From Pseudomonas donghuensis (GTDB taxonomy: Bacteria; Pseudomonadota; Gammaproteobacteria; Pseudomonadales; Pseudomonadaceae): a stretch of 40,769 nt of DNA. The notes below the pieces were generated by a model that saw only the letters and a program-made list of their open reading frames with translations, did not search any database and was not told the origin of the DNA. This document shows positions 36,019 to 40,769 of this stretch, in pieces; the first letter of the stretch is position 1, and each line of letters begins with the position of its first letter. The translations under genes were made by a program, and so were the position numbers. The stretch covers positions 1 through 40,769 of the forward strand of contig NZ_JH650771.1 in the NCBI RefSeq assembly GCF_000259195.1. Direction: 5' to 3'.

Positions 36019-37671
36019 TCAGGCGCTGACGGTCGAAGCCTGCGCGGCTTGTTGTTTGGCAATTTCCTGGTTACGCAGGATGAAACGCTGCAGCTTGCCG
36101 CTCGGGGTCTTGGGCAGTTCGCTGACGAATTCGATTTCCCGTGGATAGGCGTGGGCGTACAGGCGCTGGCGGACATGCTGTTTCAGCGCCTCGGCCAGTT
36201 CCTCGCAGGGCTGTGTGCCGCTGGCCAGCACCACGAAGGCCTTGATCAGTTCGGTACGTTCCGGGTCGGGCTTGCCGACCACCGCGGCCTCGATCACCGC
36301 CGGGTGTTCGATCAGCGCGCTCTCGACATCGAACGGGCCGACCCGGTAGCCGGAGGTGGTGATCACGTCGTCACTGCGACCGACAAAGCTGATGCTGCCA
36401 TCGCTATTGAGCTCGACGGTGTCGCCGCTCAAGTAGTACTTGCCGACGAAGGCCTTGGTCGGCAAACCGTGGTAGCCGTTAAACCAGCACAGCGGCGACT
36501 GCTCGCGATCCACGGCGAGAATCCCCGGTTGCCCTGCCGGCAGTTCACGGTGCTGCTCATCGAGCACGACGATGCGGTGGCCGGGAATGGCGAAGCCGGC
36601 CGAGCCCAGGTGCACCGGGTGCTCCAGGCCATGGTGGTTGCACAGCACCATGCCCAGCTCGGTCTGCCCGTAATGGTCGTGGATGGTCACCCGCAACTCA
36701 TCGGCAAACCAGCGGATCACTTCCGGGTTGAGCGGCTCGCCGGCGCTGCTGACCACCCGCAAGCGGCCCTTGATCGGCGTGCTGAACGCGCGGCCGGCAG
36801 CGATCAGCAGGCGATAGGCGGTGGGCGAGCCTGCCAGGTTGCTGATGGCGTACTTGTTGATGACCCGGCAGGTGCTTTCGACACTGAACGGCCCATCGAA
36901 AAAGGTCGTGGCGTGCCCCAGCGCCAGGGGCCCGGTCACCGCGTAGTAAAGCCCGTAGGCCCAGCCCGGATCGGCGAGGTTCCAGAAATTGTCCTCAGGG
37001 CGCAGGTCGATGGCGTCACGCATGTAGCCCTGGAAGGCAACGATCGCCCGCAGCGGCACTTCCAGCGGCTTGGCCGGGCCGGTAGTGCCGGAGGTGAACA
37101 TCAGCAGGAACGGCGCATCTGCACCGAGCAGCACCGGCGGGCAATGATCATCGGCTGCTGCCAGCGCCGTGTGAAAGTCGATATCGCTGGCGTCGTCGGC
37201 GGCACCAACACAGATGATCGTCGGGCAGTCATGGACCTCGTCGAGCTTGCTGCGATTGAGTGGCTCGGTGACCACCACCTTGGCCCCGGACTGTTCCAGC
37301 CGGTGCTCGATAGCCTTGGGGCCAAAAGCAGTGAACAGCGGTTGGTAGACTGCGCCCAGGCGCCAGGTGGCCAACACGGTGATCAGCAACTCGACCGTAC
37401 GCGGCATCAAGCCGGCAACCCGGTCGCCGGCGCCTACACCCTGGGCCCTGAGCACATTGGCCAGGCGCGCAGCAGATTGCTGCAGTTGCTCGAAGCTGTA
37501 CTGGGCGCTGCTACCCTCGCGGCCTTCGCAGTTCAGTGCAATACGATTGCCGCCAACATGCCGGTCGCAGCATTCGACGCAGGCATTGAGCGCTTCAAGG
37601 CTGCCTTGCAGGGCGGCCGCAGCGGTTTGCGGGTAGTTGAATCCTTGCGCCGCGGCACGGTAATCACGCAT
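36019..37671 (-). CDS. Acyl-CoA synthetase (AMP-binding)
   Basis: A 550-residue adenylate-forming enzyme. It has the P-loop FLLMFTSGTTGPAKPLEVPL, the motif YGQTELGMVL, the hinge GDTVELNSDGSISFVGRSDD followed by VITTSGYRVGPFDVE, and the catalytic C-terminal Lys in PSGKLQRFI. The ACS-type ATP and CoA steps should give acyl-CoA from a free acid, feeding the four downstream beta-oxidation genes. GAGGAGTCTGGCG precedes the ATG at 37671. It is the first gene of the operon; the 158 bp upstream hold the promoter. A TTGACA hexamer is seen at 37760-37765 on the minus strand, but no good -10 follows at 17 bp. The acid is unknown. Confidence 0.9.
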   Translation of the reverse strand: MRDYRAAAQGFNYPQTAAAALQGSLEALNACVECCDRHVGGNRIALNCEGREGSSAQYSFEQLQQSAARLANVLRAQGVGAGDRVAGLMPRTVELLITVLATWRLGAVYQPLFTAFGPKAIEHRLEQSGAKVVVTEPLNRSKLDEVHDCPTIICVGAADDASDIDFHTALAAADDHCPPVLLGADAPFLLMFTSGTTGPAKPLEVPLRAIVAFQGYMRDAIDLRPEDNFWNLADPGWAYGLYYAVTGPLALGHATTFFDGPFSVESTCRVINKYAISNLAGSPTAYRLLIAAGRAFSTPIKGRLRVVSSAGEPLNPEVIRWFADELRVTIHDHYGQTELGMVLCNHHGLEHPVHLGSAGFAIPGHRIVVLDEQHRELPAGQPGILAVDREQSPLCWFNGYHGLPTKAFVGKYYLSGDTVELNSDGSISFVGRSDDVITTSGYRVGPFDVESALIEHPAVIEAAVVGKPDPERTELIKAFVVLASGTQPCEELAEALKQHVRQRLYAHAYPREIEFVSELPKTPSGKLQRFILRNQEIAKQQAAQASTVSA

Positions 37672-37829
37672 CGCCAGACTCCTCGTTTTTTATTGTTGGA
37701 ATAAAACGATTGATCTGAAGATAGTCGCGCCAGAGCCGTTACGGGACAATGGCCAAAGCTGTCAATCTGGATGACTGGTTTGGCCTCAAGGATTGCGTGG
37801 ACCGTTTGCCGACGTTGCCGCAGCCGCGA

Positions 37830-38861
37830 TCATCGCGCCGGTGGATGGGTTTCACCCTGCCCGATCAGCGTCCGATAGTGGCCAGGGTTGCAGCCATACC
37901 ATTTGCGAAACGCCTTGTAGAATGAGCTGCTGTCGGCGAACCCCAGACGCTCGGCAATCTCGGCGAAGCTCACCTGCGCCTCTGCCAGCCAGGCAATCGA
38001 CAGCTCTTTGCGCACACTGTCCTTGAGGCCCTGATAGGTCGTGCCTTCTTCGGCCAGACGGCGACGCAGGGTCGAGGCCGATATGCACAGCTGCTGGGCC
38101 TGGGTTTCGGTTTCCGGCCACTCGCCGGCGGGTAGCTGGCGCAGCGTTTCCTTGATCCGTCGCGCGAGGCTGGCCGGGTCACGGTACTTGACCAGAATGT
38201 TGGCCGGCGCCTCGGCCAGAAAGCGCTGCAACTCTTCCGGCGTACGTTTGAGCGGCAGGTCCAGGCAATCGGCCGCGAAGATCATCCGCGTACGCGGGCG
38301 GCCGAACTGCAGGTTCTCCGAAAACATTACCCGGTAGTCATCGCAAAATGGCGGTTCAGCGCAACGCAGCTCGATGGCCAGGATCGGAATGCGCCGCCCG
38401 GCCAGCCAGCAGGCAACCCCATGGACAATCATCCAGAAAGTGAAATAAGTGAAGGCCCGGCGCGGCTCATCCAGCGGCTCGCCGACGACGATTTCCGCCA
38501 GGCTCTGCTGGCGTACCAGGACCGGCTGCAGGTGCTCGAGCATCAGCCCGAGAAACGCCAGGGCGCTCTCCAGCGCGGCGCCCAGGGTTGGCTGGGCCAT
38601 GGAAGAACGGCACAGGAAGGCCAGGCTGCCGGTGCGCAGGCCGCGCGGGTCCATGCAAAAGAATTCATCGTGGCAACGGCGAGCGAGCAAGCGCCAGAGC
38701 TGCGCGTAGGCACTGGCCGGCACCCGTGCGTCAGCTTCGTGCAGTTGCCCGGGATCGATCCCCACGCGGCCGAGCAAGGCCTGGCTGGGTGCACCCGGGG
38801 CATAACTCTGCAGCAGCGCTTCACGCACCAGTTGCATGGAGATGGTGTCTTTCTCCGTCAT
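37830..38861 (-). CDS. AraC-family transcriptional regulator
   Basis: A 343-residue regulator. The N-terminal 230 residues form an arabinose-binding-type effector domain (PF12625-like: PASAYAQLWRLLARRCHDEF, SLAFLCRSSMAQPTLGAALE). The last 100 residues form two helix-turn-helix motifs, with LCISASTLRRRLAEEGTTYQ and ISFAEIAERLGFADSSSFYKA-type segments. It is separated by 158 bp from the acyl-CoA synthetase and lies upstream on the same strand, so it is a good candidate to control the operon in response to an acyl or aromatic acid. The start ATG at 38861 has only a weak ribosome site; an ATG eight codons later is an alternative. Confidence 0.85.
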   Translation of the reverse strand: MTEKDTISMQLVREALLQSYAPGAPSQALLGRVGIDPGQLHEADARVPASAYAQLWRLLARRCHDEFFCMDPRGLRTGSLAFLCRSSMAQPTLGAALESALAFLGLMLEHLQPVLVRQQSLAEIVVGEPLDEPRRAFTYFTFWMIVHGVACWLAGRRIPILAIELRCAEPPFCDDYRVMFSENLQFGRPRTRMIFAADCLDLPLKRTPEELQRFLAEAPANILVKYRDPASLARRIKETLRQLPAGEWPETETQAQQLCISASTLRRRLAEEGTTYQGLKDSVRKELSIAWLAEAQVSFAEIAERLGFADSSSFYKAFRKWYGCNPGHYRTLIGQGETHPPAR

Positions 38862-38934
38862 CAGCAGTATTTCGCCTTGCCTGTGTTATTTGATCGCCAT
38901 CTTAGGAGCCTGCCGGGAAAAAACCAGCCCTGGC

Positions 38935-39798
38935 TCAGCGTACCGGAGCCAGGTTGAGAAAAGCCTGGATCAGGCGCAGTTCGCGGCGCCGCTGCAAGCA
39001 GCCGATCATGTGCTGGTTGACCAGCCCCGATCCGGCGATGGGCCGTGCCACCACCCGCGGGTCATGGCTGATTTCCGCCGAAGACACGATGCCGATGCCA
39101 AGCTGCGCAGCCACGGCTTCAGTCACTGCTTCACGGCTATCGAGCTCCAGCAGGACCCGCGGCTGAACACCGGCCTCACTGCAGGCCTGATCGAACGTGC
39201 GGCGGGTGATCGAGCTGGGTTCGCGCAGCACCATGATCTGTGCGTCCAGTTCCCTCAACTGCAGCTCACCTGTACTGCCCGCCCAAACGTGCCCGGCCGG
39301 TAGCAAAGCGCAGATCCGTGAATCACCGAGGCTTTGCAGGTACAGGCCCTTGCGCGGTTCGACTTCGGTCAGGACCGCCACATCGGCATGCTCGCAGAGC
39401 AGCGCTGCCAGGGTTTCCTGGGCGTTGCCCAGGCGCAGGTTGACGGTGATGCCCGGGTAAGCCTCACGCAACTGCGCCAGCATCGGCATGACCCGGTGCG
39501 GGCCATCGGCCGCCACTTCCAGGCGCCCGGTGAGCAACTGCCGGTTGGCCTCAAGCATCACCTGCGCTTCTTCGGCCAAACCGAACATGGCGCGGGTAAT
39601 CGCCGCCAGGCGAATGCCTTCCTCGGTCAGCTCGACCCGCCGGGCGGTGCGACGCAGCAAGGTGATCTGGTAATGCTCCTCCAGGCCTTTGATATGCCCG
39701 GTCACCGCTGGCTGGCTGATGAACAGGCGGTTGGCGGCGCGGGTAAAACTGCCCTCACGGGCCACGGCGTCGAAAGCGCGGAGCTGGAACAGGTTCAT
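38935..39798 (-). CDS. LysR-family regulator of phnW
   Basis: A 287-residue LysR-type regulator. The winged helix-turn-helix is at residues 1-60 (LRAFDAVAREGSFTRAANRL followed by FISQPAVTGHIKGLE), and the effector domain runs from about residue 90 to the end. It is divergent from phnW with 112 bp between them, so by position it should regulate 2-aminoethylphosphonate use. I recall the same regulator next to phnW (PA1309/PA1310) in P. aeruginosa. An 11-bp palindrome, CAAATAATTTG at 39832-39842, lies between the genes. Confidence 0.88.
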   Translation of the reverse strand: MNLFQLRAFDAVAREGSFTRAANRLFISQPAVTGHIKGLEEHYQITLLRRTARRVELTEEGIRLAAITRAMFGLAEEAQVMLEANRQLLTGRLEVAADGPHRVMPMLAQLREAYPGITVNLRLGNAQETLAALLCEHADVAVLTEVEPRKGLYLQSLGDSRICALLPAGHVWAGSTGELQLRELDAQIMVLREPSSITRRTFDQACSEAGVQPRVLLELDSREAVTEAVAAQLGIGIVSSAEISHDPRVVARPIAGSGLVNQHMIGCLQRRRELRLIQAFLNLAPVR

Positions 39799-39831
39799 AT
39801 CTATCGGCCTGACTTATGGCTGGCATAACAA

Positions 39832-39842
39832 CAAATAATTTG
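39832..39842. promoter_or_regulatory. Palindrome in the LysR-phnW intergenic region
   Basis: CAAAT-A-ATTTG is a perfect palindrome 34 bp before the LysR start and about 69 bp before phnW. It fits within a T-N11-A type LysR site in an AT-rich stretch. It is a candidate binding site only. Confidence 0.4.
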
Positions 39843-39910
39843 ATTGATAGCTCACGGAATTGCAACTTAGGCCCCATAGATTCAGCCCACCGCTTGTGAG
39901 GATTACCGGA

Positions 39911-40769
39911 ATGAGTAACGCCCCTCTCCTGCTGACCCCCGGCCCCCTGACCACCTCAGCCCGCACCCGCCAAGCGATGATGGTCGACTGGGGCTCATGG
40001 GACCGCGACTTCAACCAGCTGACCGCCAGCCTCTGCGAGCAACTGCTGGCCATCGTCAACGGCGCCGACAGCCACCACTGCGTGCCCCTGCAAGGCAGCG
40101 GCACCTTTGCCGTGGAGGCCGCCATCGGCACCCTGGTGCCTCGCGATGGCAAGGTCCTGGTGCTGATCAACGGCGCCTACGGCCAACGCCTGGCGAAGAT
40201 CTGCAAGGTCCTGGGGCGTGCCTGCAGCACTTTCGAAACCGCCGAAGACCAGCCGACCACCGCCGCCGACGTCGATCGCCTGCTGGCCGCCGACAGCAGC
40301 ATTACCCACGTGGCGCTGATTCACTGCGAAACCAGCACTGGCATTCTCAACCCACTGGCGCAGATCGCCGAGGTCATCGCCCGCCACGGCAAGCGTCTGA
40401 TCATCGACGCCATGAGCTCGTTCGGCGCCTTGCCGATCGATGCCCGCCACGTGCCGTTCGATGCCTTGATCGCCGCGTCGGGCAAATGCCTGGAAGGTGT
40501 GCCCGGGATGGGCTTCGTGTTTGCCAACAAACAGTCGCTGGCCGCCGCCGAAGGCAACTCGCCGTCGCTGGCCATGGACCTGCAGGACCAGCATGCCTAC
40601 ATGGCCAAGACCGGCCAATGGCGCTTCACCCCGCCCACCCACGTGGTAGCGGCGCTGCACGAGGCCTTGCTGCAATACACCGAAGAAGGCGGCCTGCCCG
40701 CCCGCCATCAACGCTATGCCAGCAACTGCAAGACGCTGCTCGACGGCATGGCCGCGATCGGCTTTTTTG
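39911..40769 (+). CDS. phnW: 2-aminoethylphosphonate--pyruvate transaminase, 3' end cut by the window
   Basis: The reading frame is open from the ATG at 39911 to the last base; 286 codons of a protein that is usually about 370 residues are present. The N-terminus [20 protein letters not shown], the block [20 protein letters not shown] and the PLP lysine motif [15 protein letters not shown] identify PhnW. It transfers the amino group of 2-aminoethylphosphonate to pyruvate, giving phosphonoacetaldehyde and alanine. phnX, or a related degradation gene, is expected just beyond the edge. GAGG lies nine bases before the start. It is divergent from the LysR regulator. Confidence 0.95.
   Translation, partial: MSNAPLLLTPGPLTTSARTRQAMMVDWGSWDRDFNQLTASLCEQLLAIVNGADSHHCVPLQGSGTFAVEAAIGTLVPRDGKVLVLINGAYGQRLAKICKVLGRACSTFETAEDQPTTAADVDRLLAADSSITHVALIHCETSTGILNPLAQIAEVIARHGKRLIIDAMSSFGALPIDARHVPFDALIAASGKCLEGVPGMGFVFANKQSLAAAEGNSPSLAMDLQDQHAYMAKTGQWRFTPPTHVVAALHEALLQYTEEGGLPARHQRYASNCKTLLDGMAAIGFF

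Noticed and set aside
35311..37704. A plus-strand open frame of 797 codons opposite the SDR and acyl-CoA synthetase genes
   Set aside because: It is antisense to two well-recognised enzymes, has low-complexity Gly/Asp/His/Gln-rich composition and no recognisable domain. It is a high-GC shadow frame.
37737..37765. A TTGACA hexamer upstream of the acyl-CoA synthetase as a sigma-70 promoter
   Set aside because: The -35 is perfect, but the hexamer 17 bp downstream (GTAACG) matches TATAAT at only one position, so it is not called as a promoter.

Overview
This window is a chromosome segment of a fluorescent Pseudomonas, most likely close to the P. putida group. The evidence is the high GC content, tightly packed genes with GGAG/GAGG ribosome sites, a six-gene Mrp antiporter operon that starts with a fused MrpA-MrpB gene, a SoxR regulator next to a monooxygenase, an ErcS/ErcA/ExaC alcohol-oxidation block, a fadB1x-acd-fadAx-fadBx-acs operon of the type I recall from P. 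putida KT2440, and phnW at the right edge. Species assignment is inference; no database was searched.

Layout. 1-4.6 kb: a RhtA-type amino acid exporter, a small lipoprotein, an aminopeptidase P and a stand-alone cysteine desulfurase. 4.8-6.8 kb: a 35-codon gene, a DUF3182 protein and an alpha/beta hydrolase, apparently co-transcribed. 6.8-11.5 kb: mostly regulators with divergent partners: SoxR with an ABM monooxygenase across a near-perfect SoxR box, a GlxA-type AraC regulator with a cysteine hydrolase, and an XRE-cupin regulator with an EamA exporter. A flavoprotein lies between them. 12.6-18.7 kb: the Mrp Na+/H+ antiporter operon. 18.7-22.5 kb: four small proteins of unknown function, a gap of about 320 bp with a terminator-like hairpin (possible sRNA), a chemoreceptor whose putative sensor domain is at the C-terminus, and a DksA-like protein with only two of the four zinc cysteines. 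22.7-27.35 kb: ercS, ercA, an orphan pqqA peptide gene and exaC, all on the minus strand. 27.55-32.06 kb: one very large protein of the Pseudomonas dermonecrotic-toxin-like (DUF6543) kind. 32.1-37.7 kb: a minus-strand beta-oxidation operon followed by an AraC regulator. 38.9-40.77 kb: a LysR regulator divergent from phnW, which runs off the window.

How the parts fit. The strongest regulatory readings are the SoxR box at 7227-7244 and a previously unlinked operator-like 20-mer. The 20-mer occurs once upstream of rhtA and twice in the XRE-cupin/EamA intergenic region, suggesting that one XRE-cupin regulator, or a close paralogue, controls both exporters. The ercS-ercA-pqqA-exaC block joins sensing, an Fe-alcohol dehydrogenase, the PQQ precursor peptide and an aldehyde dehydrogenase, consistent with PQQ-dependent ethanol/alcohol oxidation. 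The quinoprotein dehydrogenase and the other pqq genes are not in this window. The least understood items are the 1502-residue protein, the small ORFs and the possible sRNA.
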